64,000 nucleotides of DNA from Prostheceraeus crozeri (Eukaryota > Platyhelminthes > Polycladida > Euryleptidae): NCBI GenBank assembly GCA_907163375.1, contig CAJQUW010007110.1, forward strand, positions 186,001-250,000. Direction: 5' to 3'. Positions 1-11,264 of the stretch are shown here, piece by piece. The position numbers and the translations under genes were made by a program. The stretch's first letter is position 1. Every line of letters begins with the position of its first letter. The notes under the pieces are model-generated. The model was given only the letters and a program-made list of their open reading frames with translations. It was not told where the DNA came from and searched no databases.

Positions 1-343
1 TAAATGATGTAGTGTATAGAATTATAGATGGGGCATGTGCGGGTATTATGGGGCACTTGGAAATTATGTGCTAGGTAACATATTTTACTTTCCATTAGTG
101 ATCATTGCAATTAGGTAGCATGTTTACCGGTGGCTTACAATGTGAAATTTCAGCGTGATTAAATGAGATTTACGGGGATTGTGATATGTAGTGCAAAGGT
201 ATGCGAGTTTTTGGTGTCTCAAAAATGATGCTGATGTAGAAAAAGGATTTCAATAAAATGCTACTGGATCTTCATCGATTATGCTTGGTGGCAGATGTCA
301 ACGTGTTGAATAAGCTAAAATCATGCTTGCACCGATCTTTTAC
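1..343. other. no gene recognised
   Basis: AT-rich DNA with only short chance ORFs. I see no conserved motif, RNA gene or repeat here. Confidence 0.5.
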
Positions 344-1299
344 TGTGTTGCAGGGATTGCATCGGGTGAAGATCCGGATCCGGGATCCGGCGAGGAACGT
401 TTATAAAAAGATGTTGATGGTCATTAATGCTGTGGAAAATCCTATATAACGATAGAAGTTATAAAAGTTATAGAGTCTCAAGCTCGTTTTTCTCGTTACT
501 CACTTAGAGTTGGAAGTGGCAGCCAAGAATTCGAATATAAATCTTAATAGAAATGTTTCATCTAGGAATGTCTGTAGCTCGGTATTGAATGACCATCTAT
601 TAATGTACAAAAAAGATATAGCTTTTTCATGCTTCGTTCATTCTAGTTGTCATGTTACCGTTGTAAACTTGTAACCACTGCACCCGCTTTATTATTCCAC
701 ACCAAGGAATAGATGGACATCGATGAACTCCAAAGTTAATAACATAAAGTAATATCCATTGTGCTTCTCCAGACATATGGCACTGATCCGACTACCTTAT
801 GCTTTCAATGAACAATGGCTGTAAGTAACTATTAAGAAGTCTAATAGTTGGATATGTGCATATTAGTTAAATAAACACAAATAAAAGCAGGTTTGATGTC
901 TTTTCTTTATATTATTAAATACACTTGTTTATCGTTATTGAAACTGTTTTTTTGATTAACAATCATGGTAAATATAGGCCTAAACTTAATTAATTCAGAA
1001 ATTCAGCTCAGTTATCATGCATTAAGAAAGAGCACACTCTAAGCTCGGTCTCAATAATAATACCGATAATTTAGATACTTATGATCATCTGTTGATATTT
1101 AGTAATGATAATTTGTAAAAAAGACGCATAATTTAAACTTAATCTCAGAAACCAGACTATTCAATGCTTCATGATAATGAAAACGAATGACATGTAATTT
1201 ATTCACTTTTGATAATAGGATCCGGGATCCGCCCGGGTACCCGGGTATAGGATCCGGATTTTTGCAAAACTCGGGTATTTGCAATCCCTGCTGTGTTGT
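344..1299. repeat. imperfect inverted pair of GGATCC-rich segments
   Basis: The left arm (about 344-390) reads CAGGGATTGC and then a run of overlapping GGATCC/CCGGATCC motifs. The right arm (about 1217-1299) carries the same order on the opposite strand: GCAATCCCTG preceded by GGATCC units, here with extra CCCGGGTACCCGGGT. The GC-rich, BamHI-rich arms stand out against AT-rich surroundings. About 820 bases of unassigned DNA lie between them. They could be the ends of a non-autonomous fold-back element or two related repeats in opposite orientation. No target duplication was found. Confidence 0.3.
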
Positions 1300-3401
1300 C
1301 AACCAATCTGAGCATTCTGCTGGACATTTTGAGAGCTTCAGCGAAATAGTTGGCCGGTTATATGATGCACTGTCAATGCTCGAAAAACAAGGCATTTTTC
1401 CTGCCTAAATATTGGAAATGCTACCGCTAAACATGGCAGAAGGACCAGCGCTAATTCTATCTCACGACTTTAAATGTGATCGGTTGATCGAAGAAATGGA
1501 GTGTGATGGTATAGAGTTTATTATTTGATTTTAACCGATATGTATGGGCCTATTTAGATGCCTCGATATTCAAGTGACTTTTGACATTTTTAGTTTAAAC
1601 GAAGTGATTGTCCTGATCTACTGACGATGTGAAGACCATTAATCATACTGTAAAAAGTAATCGAACTAGAGTGAATTAACAAAGTTCCAAAATCAACTTT
1701 TGCCAGAAAGATGAAGAGCGTAAATAAGTAGTGTACATGTCGATTGGATCCAACATCTTCAGACTTGTTATTGAGGCATACATGTAGATGAAGACAATGG
1801 TGCAGCGATTGGAAAAATTCATTGTGCACTGTTTCAATAGTTCCGTGCAGTTCTAGTAGATTCGGGAACTCATAATCGCCTTTCGAGGATTTTCTTTTTT
1901 CTCTCAATCTTTGAGAACATAGAAATTTAATTAATTGCGTATGAAATGTTTCTTGAAATTATGAAATGAATCTTTTGACAAATGCACTTTCGTAATACTA
2001 GTAGAGCGAGTACAGTTTACTCGATACAAAGTTACAGCGATGATCGTATCCACCGTGGGAGAATTTATGTGGAGTTGCGGTGCTATTGCCGATTGCTCAG
2101 CATTACCATGAAAGGTTACTAAACTCAAGAAGTTTGCGTGTAACATCGGACTTCAAGAAGATATTTTTGTAAGTGACTGCTTCTTATTTGATTCCGCTGA
2201 TCAAAGTGACGTTGAGCGTTTTCAGTGATGCTTGGTGTGTTGAGTGTGCTGAATGAGTGCCGTGTGTTGAGTGAGTATTCCTACTTGTCAAGAACTTTTT
2301 TTGCATCCATCCAATATGGTTATTTTCTCAACCTTTGTTTTCTTTTGCGACATACCAGCAAAATATTTTTCAATTGCCACTTCGCATTTTCTATTATTAT
2401 CTCTATAATAATGTATTACTTATTTCATTTCGCCTTTTCTTTTATTTAGCTTAATTTGGCTAAATTATTTATTACTTCAAATCTGAACCTGTGTAAATGT
2501 ATAAGAAAACAAAAAACATATTTAGAAAATATTTAAAACATGATGGATAAAAGGCATTTTTCCAATCCTAATTTTATTATATCCCAACTTTAAAATCTTA
2601 ATCTGAAACCATTCTAGCAACTAGTCAGCATGAGATATTGATTGATTTCAAGGGTCCCATATTACTCTCCATATCAGGTAATATTGGACACTCGGCACTT
2701 TTTTACTTATTTATATATTTTGACATGGAGGAAATGTTTGTCTTCTTAGATATGATAGTTAAAATAAGTCAAAGACATGTTAGACCCATCCATGAAAGGG
2801 AGGAAAATAAGGAGCTTCACCTTAGTGGCTCATATTGTCTGCACATGCCCTTTATGCCCTGTACACGTACAACAATGTAGACTTTAAATAGGCCTACATA
2901 AAAATTAAATCAAAATGCACGACATTTCGCATATGCATTTTCCAACTAATTTTCATTATTTTACACTTCCATTAAAGAAAGAATCAAACAAATGTTGAGC
3001 AGATATTAATTTGTTAATTCGATCGAATAACCAAAAGCGTTGAGAGACATTGAGATTGGGGGCATAAACCAATGTGATTATGCGTGCTAGTTGAATGAGT
3101 TTCAATTATATTGCACACTGATTACTGTTCTTTGTATTTTCATTTGTTCCAATTGATATACACATGTAAATTAACATTTCATTAGCTTTTGTCAAAATGA
3201 AAAATCATGGAGAAACACATGTATTCTAATGACAGGAACTGTTACTTCTCCTATTAAAGAGGTTTTTGGCAACTAACTTATATCATATATAGATGGATTG
3301 TATTTTTTCAAAAGATTTACATCCGAGTATTTTAGATTTTGGCATTTAACCAGTAAATTCTTCAATTACTACAAACCAATTAGTCATGGCTGCATGAAAC
3401 A
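1300..3401. other. no gene recognised
   Basis: AT-rich sequence. A 105-codon open frame on the minus strand (1590-1907) has no motif I recognise, and no splice sites clearly bracket it. One TAGGCCTA octamer sits at 2889. Otherwise nothing assignable. Confidence 0.4.
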
Positions 3402-3797
3402 TCAATAAAATATGCTTTCAAAAATCAAACATGAGATCTTGGATACCGTGCCAAAAATATTTTCAATGCAGTGTGTGACTTCTAGAGTGTATGAACTGGT
3501 TGAAACGTAATTCAATTGGCATATAATTTTGGAAAAACAAGCATACTGAAATACATACGCACATCCTTCATTAATTTTGTTGTCAATTCCGTAGGCATCG
3601 GAAACGGAGATTTTATGCTGAAAATATGTTGGATTATTATTGGATTGGAATTGGAAGTGAATCAGAACATTATCTTCCAAAGTGAACACTGCTGAACAAA
3701 ATTGAATCATGAATGGTCTGACAGAATAATTATGAACGAGATGAATAGCTATTGGAAACAATGATGATATTGACACAATAATTAATAGTTGGATCAA
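3402..3797 (-). CDS. possible exon, unknown product (weak Ig-like appearance)
   Basis: A 131-codon frame stays open on the minus strand, long for AT-rich DNA. Within it, 3748 down to 3559 could be an exon of 190 bp: it follows a pyrimidine-rich TTTCCAATAG acceptor and ends before the consensus donor GTATGT. The protein has alternating hydrophobic stretches, a SNNNPTYF turn and, further on, SYTLEVTHC, which together resemble strands of an immunoglobulin-like fold. I cannot name the gene, and chance openness is quite possible. The TTG that opens the frame is unlikely to be a true start. Confidence 0.22.
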   Translation of the reverse strand: MIQLLIIVSISSLFPIAIHLVHNYSVRPFMIQFCSAVFTLEDNVLIHFQFQSNNNPTYFQHKISVSDAYGIDNKINEGCAYVFQYACFSKIICQLNYVSTSSYTLEVTHCIENIFGTVSKISCLIFESIFY

Positions 3798-6124
3798 GTC
3801 ATTGATGAGAATTGACTACACATATCAAGATAGTTAAATAGGAGACAACGCTACCGAACTATAGAGTAATGGCAGAATGCCGGTACACATGCTTTTTTCG
3901 GAGAATTTCCACTGCCCCTTCATTTCAGATAGTCTCATGCGGGTGCGATATGATTATCGAGTAGGTCATGATCAAAATTGAACAGAGTACTGATATCAAT
4001 TCGAATTCAAAGCTGATCCGATTGCTTAAAACTGATAATGAAGCATCGCGCAGCACATGTATTCAAATATATGTAGAGATGAGTTACGCATACAGGGAGA
4101 ATGAATTCTATCTTTGCTGTAGAGTTAAAATTCGGGAGTCAAACCGAAAAAATTAGCTCTAAATAATTCTTTAATCATGTGCACATTATTATGTTATCCC
4201 ATTTATATTATTTGGGAAGCAAATAATACTATATGTAATAAATGTCAACATTTATTACTTTTTAGTAAATCGAATATATTTAGGTCTTAAAAGGAGCTCA
4301 TGAATTTTAACATCTAATCTACTTGGTCTGTGAAACCAAGAAAGTATGAATCACCATGGAAAATTATTCAAAACAATGCTCATGAAATGCATCAATGGAA
4401 TACGACCTACGTGGTCATTTTGATGAAAAGTCCCTTCCCGTTCTGTTCAACTTTTCTAGACTGTTCGCGATATACGTGAGTATTCAAATTCAGTAACATT
4501 TGTATCTTATACGCCAACTGATTTTATAAATATATAAAACGCAGTATTTCACTGGACTTTTGAATAAATCTTGTATGATATCCGCTATCACTATGTGATC
4601 ATTTTTGCATAGAAAACAAATAGACCAAACACTTAATTTCTGTACTTAAGACTCTTACTTGATTTAAAAGAAGATTAATATTCAAAGAAGCTGAGAGATA
4701 TGCTACAATTAAGTAGCCTAACAGACTTGTCTCATGGTGGTTACATTTGTTGAGATTTGATAACAATAAGAATGTTCGAAACTAAGTTCTCTGCTCTTCA
4801 TCAATTTGAGCATATGCTTGATAAAAATGTTAAAATATTCAAAATGCAATAGTTAGATTTGAAATGAATATTGATATGAAATCAGAACGAAATTTAATCA
4901 ATTACAAAATCACTTCTACAATTTCTATCTGAAATCGAAAAGCACTTTTCCGACACCATGATGTTCTCAAGTAAAACAAATGTATTTTTGAAACCTAAAT
5001 TGTTAAAAAAATCACATCTATTATTCAAGCCTCATATTTGTTCACATTGCACAGGAGCAAAATCGCTCCATAGACGATTTTTTAATCGAGTGGTGGATCC
5101 TCGCATTGACCTCAGCATTAGTAAAGTGTGGAATAAATTTCCATTTTGTGCATTGAAATAAAGCAAAATGCTCCCTATTGCTTTTATTATGCTCTCAATG
5201 CACAAACCTAGCATAACATTAAGAGATCGTGAATTTGCAGAAATATTTACTCTTTGGTATTAAAGGGCAATGATAGTGACTAGTCAAGTCACGTAGGACG
5301 AGTTCCGGTCTCCTGACATCTTGACTGTGGCTGAATGTCTTGACTGAATGATATCTTTGAAAGAAAGACTTGCTCAGTGACGCTACCACTGAAGAAACTC
5401 GTGTAGCTATAAATGGAAATCTTCACACACAGTGAGAATTAAAAAATGATTCTTATTTTTCCGAACTTGAGGAATGTACTCGGCAGTGCTCAGGAAAACC
5501 ATTTATAAAGCTATTGTGCTTCTCTCCGCTGCGCCATTCGCAAAAGGCCAAAATTTTCAGACCGGCCCATCAGTTTCGATAGCCTGGCATGTTGGTTCAG
5601 ATCAATAATTTCATCAAAAATTAGTAATTTAATTAAAATAGTATCACAAGCAAAATATTTGAAAAATGAATCATTAACGAAGCGCACTTTCATGGTTGTT
5701 GCAGATCGCAAGTGCTCATGTTTGGATAATTATCTTCAACTAGCACCCTTCTTTTCGTTTTCTTTTGGTTGTATCCGTCTTTTCTGCGTTTCGCATATGC
5801 ATATCGCTACTGCTTTGATTTTTGAATACTAAGCCAACCCGTATACGCTGGTGCATTGAGCGTTCAGGTAGAGTGGCCGAACGCCATCAAGCGGGGACGT
5901 GCTGACAAGAGGCTATTGTTTGATTTGTTTTAATTCTTTCCGTAACAATCAGTGTCGTTTGTTTTTTTGTGTTTGAGGAGCTGCACTTGTTAGACGCTGG
6001 TATCCATAGGATTGACATTGTGATTACTACATGTGATTCCCATGTATGTCTGAAGTCATATTAAAGCGAGTCTGAAAACTTTGAAATATGGGATTGACTT
6101 GTTTAACGACTACATGCGATTTCG
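3798..6124. other. no gene recognised
   Basis: AT-rich DNA with ORFs of at most 67 codons and no convincing domain, RNA gene or repeat structure. Confidence 0.4.
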
Positions 6125-6312
6125 CTTGAACATGGACCATTACGGACAAGGTCTGGTCCTACTTGAGAAGCATTGATTGAGTCAAAAGATGGACTAATAG
6201 AAAGTTCCTTCCGCACAGATCCCGTCACGCTTGACTCATAGTAGACCTAGACTAAAACAAATTGAGCAGTTGCCACCATTGAATGTCTGCCGTGGGGAAC
6301 ATACGATAACGC
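6125..6312. repeat. dispersed repeat, copy 1 (partner near 56.8 kb)
   Basis: This segment aligns in the same orientation with 56838-57010. Shared blocks include ATGGACCA, GAAGC, GAGTCAA, CACAGATCCCGTCA, GACT/GGCTC and a GTCTGCCG/GTCCGCCG block followed by GGGA near the right end. Divergence is moderate, so the copies are old. No ORF or clear terminal repeat was found. It is probably a non-autonomous transposon or SINE-like repeat of unknown class. Confidence 0.55.
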
Positions 6313-8129
6313 CTCTTTATGGTGAACCATCGGTTGTATTAAATATATAATTCATTAAATTTATGCTCAGAATGTGCGTGTAGGATTCATTGTGGGAATG
6401 TCTCAACTGTGACAATAGGTTGTTACTTGTACGTCGAAATGCAATTAATTGCAATAATTCACAAAATCGGTCGGCAGTTTGGAAGTTCTGAAAATGAAAT
6501 AATATACACGCACATGACCAGTGAATGACCACAAATCTGAGAGGAATATATCTGTTATTGAATTCATGAGAAGTATTTCAATTTTTAAACTTTAGCCACA
6601 ATTAGGAGTTTCAAATATGAATTAATTAAGTAACGTGATATGACCGAATTTCTAGAAGCTACAAAATTTCCAATCTATGAAAGTGGGATTCTGAACATTA
6701 AGGTATAAATTTCTTATTCAATCGAATTCAAGGTCAAAATTCTGCTCACTGCACTCTACATCTAAGGGACATTGCAGAGTTATTAGAATACAATTTTGGG
6801 GGAAAAGAAATTCGAGCTTCAATTTGTAAGATCCTTTCTAACATATTGAGTTTTGTTTAAAATATACAGTAGCACATAAAATCTAAGGGTTTTAGTAAGT
6901 AAGAGTATGAAAGCAGCATCAGCAAATAAACTGTGGCCACCATTTCCAGACAGCATTATCAGCAGATTTTTCGACTTTTAATGCATGCATTACATTTAAG
7001 ATAAATTAAGTGAAAGTGAAACAAAATCTCTGTGAGGAAGATTTCATTTAGCGAATCAGACTTAGATGAATCGGTGGGATTAACTTGGAGAGTTAATATG
7101 TCATTTATTCGGTAAACAGATAAATGAAGACTAAACAAAGACTAATAAAAAACAAATAAAATAAGACTCATCTTTCGATCGGCAGTAGCACTCTTTGGTA
7201 GAGGTATAGATCAACATCAGTCCAGTCTGTCATTGTCCTTAAGTCTTAAGGCTCCTGAAAATAAAGTCACTTTCCATATCTGAGTCTACTATTGTTGCGT
7301 ACATGCGTATAATTCCGTTAACACAAAAGTGTGAATTCCTTGAAGTTAAAGTGCTTGAAGAAAACTGCGCAACTCTTAAACAATCCATCCTGTATAGCTT
7401 CGACCGTTCGTTTCTTGTAAACTTAACAATCTTGGAGGAATCGCTGCGTGCTTCACTCTTCTGGGCAACTATATGCGACAAGTAACATGATCTTGAAATA
7501 TTCAAGCAATGGAAAACGATTTGAAGTAATACATGACAACTTGTTAACGATTGCTGTGTAAAATTGATGAACTATCTGGAATGCTAATGCAGCGCATTCC
7601 AACGGCTATTCTTAAATCCAATTTTGTTGAAGTCTGATGGTTAATGATATCATTATCTTCATAACATGCCAGAAGTTGTATGATGGTATTGACGTAATTG
7701 CCTGAAGAATGCAGTGATCAAATGCTTAATGACAAAAATTGCTATTGTGATTTCGTAAAGAAAAGGGAAATAACGGATATTTTTGACTTAGATTATATTG
7801 ATTTAAATATACATCTTTTCAGAAAGACAATGCACGCTTGCTCGATTTCTCAACTACTAAAAATTGCTGACAAACGGCCTCGTTTTTTAAAAAATATATG
7901 TGTACATTCTTCTCTGAACACTTGGCGATTTGGACCCTTACTACTATAGACGAATTATGTCAATACTCATTTTTGTAGCATAATCAACATTTTTACAAGA
8001 GTAATATAATGGAAAAATGTGCTTTGATTTTCAGAGTTGTTTGGAAGCTAGCAAGGACTGAATTTGTCTTCGTATTCTTCGAGTGGTAGAAATTCTTCGC
8101 TGGCAAACTAGAAACAACTTTCCACACCG
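6313..8129. other. no gene recognised
   Basis: AT-rich DNA. A plus-strand 83-codon ORF (7698-7949) contains a good CTTTTCAG acceptor-like site near 7822 but has no recognisable product. Nothing else is assignable. Confidence 0.4.
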
Positions 8130-8230
8130 AAAATTCTCATTGATATGAGAATTTTAATTATTAATTTTTAATAATTAATATTATTATTATTATATAATTT
8201 ATTATTTAATAAATTATTTAATTTTAAATA
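8130..8230. repeat. 11-bp perfect hairpin followed by AT-only tract
   Basis: AAAATTCTCAT (8130-8140), TGAT loop and ATGAGAATTTT (8145-8155) form a perfect hairpin. About 75 bases of almost pure A/T follow, with TTAATTATTAAT-type repeats. It is likely a low-complexity or cruciform-prone region. No function is claimed. Confidence 0.7.
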
Positions 8231-8514
8231 CACGCTATTTGTGTGTTTCAATTTATGTATTTCATATTAGCGTATGATGGGAACTCATAAGCTCTCTGTT
8301 CAAAGCCATAACAAGAAGAGTAATTTACGAGTACTGTACTCGTACAAGTACAGAATATACAAATGGATAAATATTAAATGATGCTTCATTAACTATTTAA
8401 GCTATTGCTTGCAAGACTACAAATCAGATACGACGTCGATGATCAATAAATGCTTCTATTGCAAGGAGCAGAAAAACTATTTATCAAGGACGAAATGATG
8501 CTATTGGCAGGAGA

Positions 8515-8519
<5 letters not shown>

Positions 8520-8550
<31 letters not shown>
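8520..8550. repeat. (GA)n microsatellite
   Basis: An uninterrupted GA/AG dinucleotide run of about 31 bases. It lies about 100 bases beyond the last recognisable codons of the neighbouring LINE relic and may mark that element's 3' flank, but this is a guess. Confidence 0.9.
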
Positions 8551-8554
<4 letters not shown>

Positions 8555-8644
8555 TACTGGAAACTCTAAATACCAGTCAGGAGGCTCTCTAAAACATCGC
8601 AGATGATGGTCAGTCAGCAAAAAGATGAGTACATAATACTCATC

Positions 8645-9770
8645 TTTGGGAAAAACGAATTACGGCGTAATGAAGTCGACAGAGCAGAACGCATAGACGA
8701 CTACTGGGTAGTCGCAGAGGGAAAGAATTATTGATAATGGTATCAGTGTTAGGGAAAAGTTTACTGCCCAATGACCATCTTTTTTCACACATGATTTCAT
8801 GCGGATGAGAATGCAAATGCTCTCCTTTTGCCGAAGGTGGGTGTTCCAACTGAGATCTGAATCTATATGCACTGCAAGGAATTTAACAGAATGGTTAAAG
8901 TTATCACGCAGAATCAATTGCTCTACATTGCAAATTTTCTAAAATCTACCCTGGTACCTACCAAAACAGGTTGTCTAACTATAATGCTCAATTTCCTATT
9001 AGACCTATTCACAGATTATCAACACGAAATTGAATCGATCTCGACGTAATCACTTCAATATCATCAAATACAGCACTTTTCTTAGCTGCAAAACAATCGA
9101 GACGTCATTGACAAGCTTAACCATACAGGTTGACCCGTAACCACTTGGAGGGATGTGATATAGAGACCAAACAGGTACAGACCTAAGTATGATCCCTACG
9201 GCACCCAACTAGTGACTGTACTCACATCACATTTGATATTGTTGATTGGAACATGGTGTTGCCGATTATACATGTAATTCTTCAGCCACATTTTGAAGCC
9301 ACACGGTAATCTCAGATATTGAGTTTTTTGAAGGAACTCTTGTTGATCAATTCTGTTGAAAGCTTTGAGAAGTCAAGGCCGATAAATACAGTCCCCTATA
9401 TTGAGTTAATCTGCAAGTTGAGACAATTCATCGTGTACAGCAAAAAGGGCAAGTGTAGTAGATGACTTCATTCGGAATCCAAATTGATCAAGACTGAGTA
9501 ATCTTGACAAATGCGGTTTACGGTCTGCTCTCAGCAACATTGCCAGGATGAAGCAAAAGACTAATGGGACGTGTCTCAGTGATGGATGATAGAGAGAAGT
9601 TTAGGACCCGTTTTATGTCAGCTATCTTTAAGGCGGGAGGACTCAATACTGAGATGATGAGGAGGCTGCCCAAAGACCAAAGCGCTTTTCTTGTAAAGCA
9701 TCGTTGGTATGTCATCACTGCAAGTAGCCTTGTAGATATGATAAGGCGGTGGAGAATAGTCCATTTTGTC
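8645..9770 (-). pseudogene. decayed LINE (non-LTR retrotransposon) reverse transcriptase
   Basis: Read on the minus strand in several frames, this is a reverse transcriptase of a CR1/L2/Jockey-like LINE. In order: a TRPISLL block (near 9560-9600), a QFGFRMKSSTTLALF block, a decayed KAFNRID block in place of the first catalytic Asp motif, LRLP followed by WLKNYMYNRQ, a VP-stop-GSYLG remnant of the VPQGSxLGP motif, and finally VKFLAVHIDSDLSWNTHL, the conserved C-terminal thumb block. Stops and frameshifts occur throughout, so it is dead. No endonuclease domain is recognisable upstream. Family membership is secure; the clade is a guess. Confidence 0.8.
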
Positions 9771-10354
9771 TATGAAAGAAACACGTACTACCCGATGGAA
9801 CTTCGACTGACTTGGAGGGAAATGTGACTACCATTTCGAATGCTCACTTTTTATTATGGTAGCATCCAAGCTATGCCAACATTAGTTCTTTTGATACTAA
9901 CTGTGCCATTACAGCTCCCGATTAATAAAATAAAATTATATTTATGATTAAGTGCTCTTTTACCGAGAAGAAAACAGTTATTCTTGTCATGACAGCCGTT
10001 TATTCAATGCAGTTATTTTAAATGCCTTGATCATGACAATATTTTCGGCGGTACTCCTTTTAAAGAAATGCTTGAATTCCTTGCATTCAAATGGCATGCG
10101 CCATAGAAATCCGACTTTTCTCCTTTGCAGAAGTTTGATGGACTACAATAGGAATCTGCTGTGCGCTGGAGATCGAATTAGATACAATGCTTACTGATTT
10201 AGATTTCCTGATCTACTTGCGATTTAGATGAATTGCTGGCTGAAAAATTACGGGTAGAAACTGAAATACTAAATGTAATTTATTCATTCAAATCATTTGT
10301 TTTCGTAAAGTGGCATGTTGGTAATACAATGCTCTATTAAAGTGCACCAAAGAT
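9771..10354. other. no gene recognised
   Basis: AT-rich DNA with a plus-strand 81-codon ORF (9952-10197) of no recognisable content. Confidence 0.4.
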
Positions 10355-10459
10355 TCAGACTTCAACATTTTTATTTGTGTGATTTGATGACGACATGGAT
10401 GGCACGTCTACAGTGGCCAAGTAGTTGGTGGCACCCATGATGTCTTCCTCGACAGATCG
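10355..10459 (-). CDS. candidate terminal coding exon, unknown product
   Basis: On the minus strand a pyrimidine-rich tract ending TCTACTTTCAAG, with no other AG for about 50 bases upstream, is followed by an open 34-codon frame ending in TGA. The peptide starts RSVEEDIMGATNYLATVDV and ends NHTNKNVEV. Codon use looks more protein-like than the surroundings, and the peptide is soluble and acidic like a cytosolic tail. The last four residues NVEV could suit a PDZ-binding end, which is speculative. I do not recognise the protein. It lies on the same strand as the SLC4A11-like exon 14 kb upstream, but I could not match it to that family's C terminus. Confidence 0.35.
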   Translation of the reverse strand, partial: RSVEEDIMGATNYLATVDVPSMSSSNHTNKNVEV

Positions 10460-11264
10460 CTTGAAAGTAGAGTCAGATCGTAGTAAATGTATGTTAAGTG
10501 AAGAAAAGTTGTCGCTTTCACAACTGCAATTCATTACAGAAGTTTAACTGCAATAAGCATCAAATCACAACTTCCAATCTAAAGACAGAGGACGAAAAGA
10601 ATGATCTAATCTAGGAATATTGCTATTCCTGTCAGACATGCACGTAGTGTCAATGCTTCCGTTTTGTATCACATATTTTATCAATTCCGTCAAAGAGAAA
10701 ATTCCTTGCTAATGTAACACACCAGGTTTTCTTATCTTTGATCGGAAAGCAATAAATATGTGATATGTTTAACTTATCAAACTCCCAAATTAAGACAACA
10801 AGCAGACAAGCACGGTCATTTGAAGGCAAATGGTTGTCATTGATATCTTCAAATAAGGAATATGATATTCAATGACTTGAAATTGGTTTTTATCATATTC
10901 AAATATTACATATTCCCAGAGCAATTGGATTCAATACAGAAAATAATGGCATTCGAAAGAATACCTTTAGTGGGATCAAAATTAAGAGCATTAAGTTACA
11001 ACACATGCGGTGTTAAAGGTCACCCATTTTTATTGATGGACAGAGAAAAATTGCTTATCTGAAATTGACTAGAATGGAAGTGACTCAAGGTCGCGGTACA
11101 GCTGGAGGAATTGAATAATAAATGGAAAGCTTCAACTTCCGCATATATGAAGGATTCTAAATCAAAGATGCAGCAAAGATTAACAAGTGGTTCTATGTGA
11201 AGAAGCGTGCCATTTTTGTGTTGTTATCATGCATTGCATGACTCTGAATTTTCGTTCCAGAGGT
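10460..11264. other. no gene recognised
   Basis: AT-rich sequence, no conserved coding or RNA motif seen. Confidence 0.4.

Noticed and set aside
8130-8155. transcription terminator
   Set aside because: A hairpin in a eukaryotic AT-rich region without a gene upstream; bacterial terminator logic does not apply.
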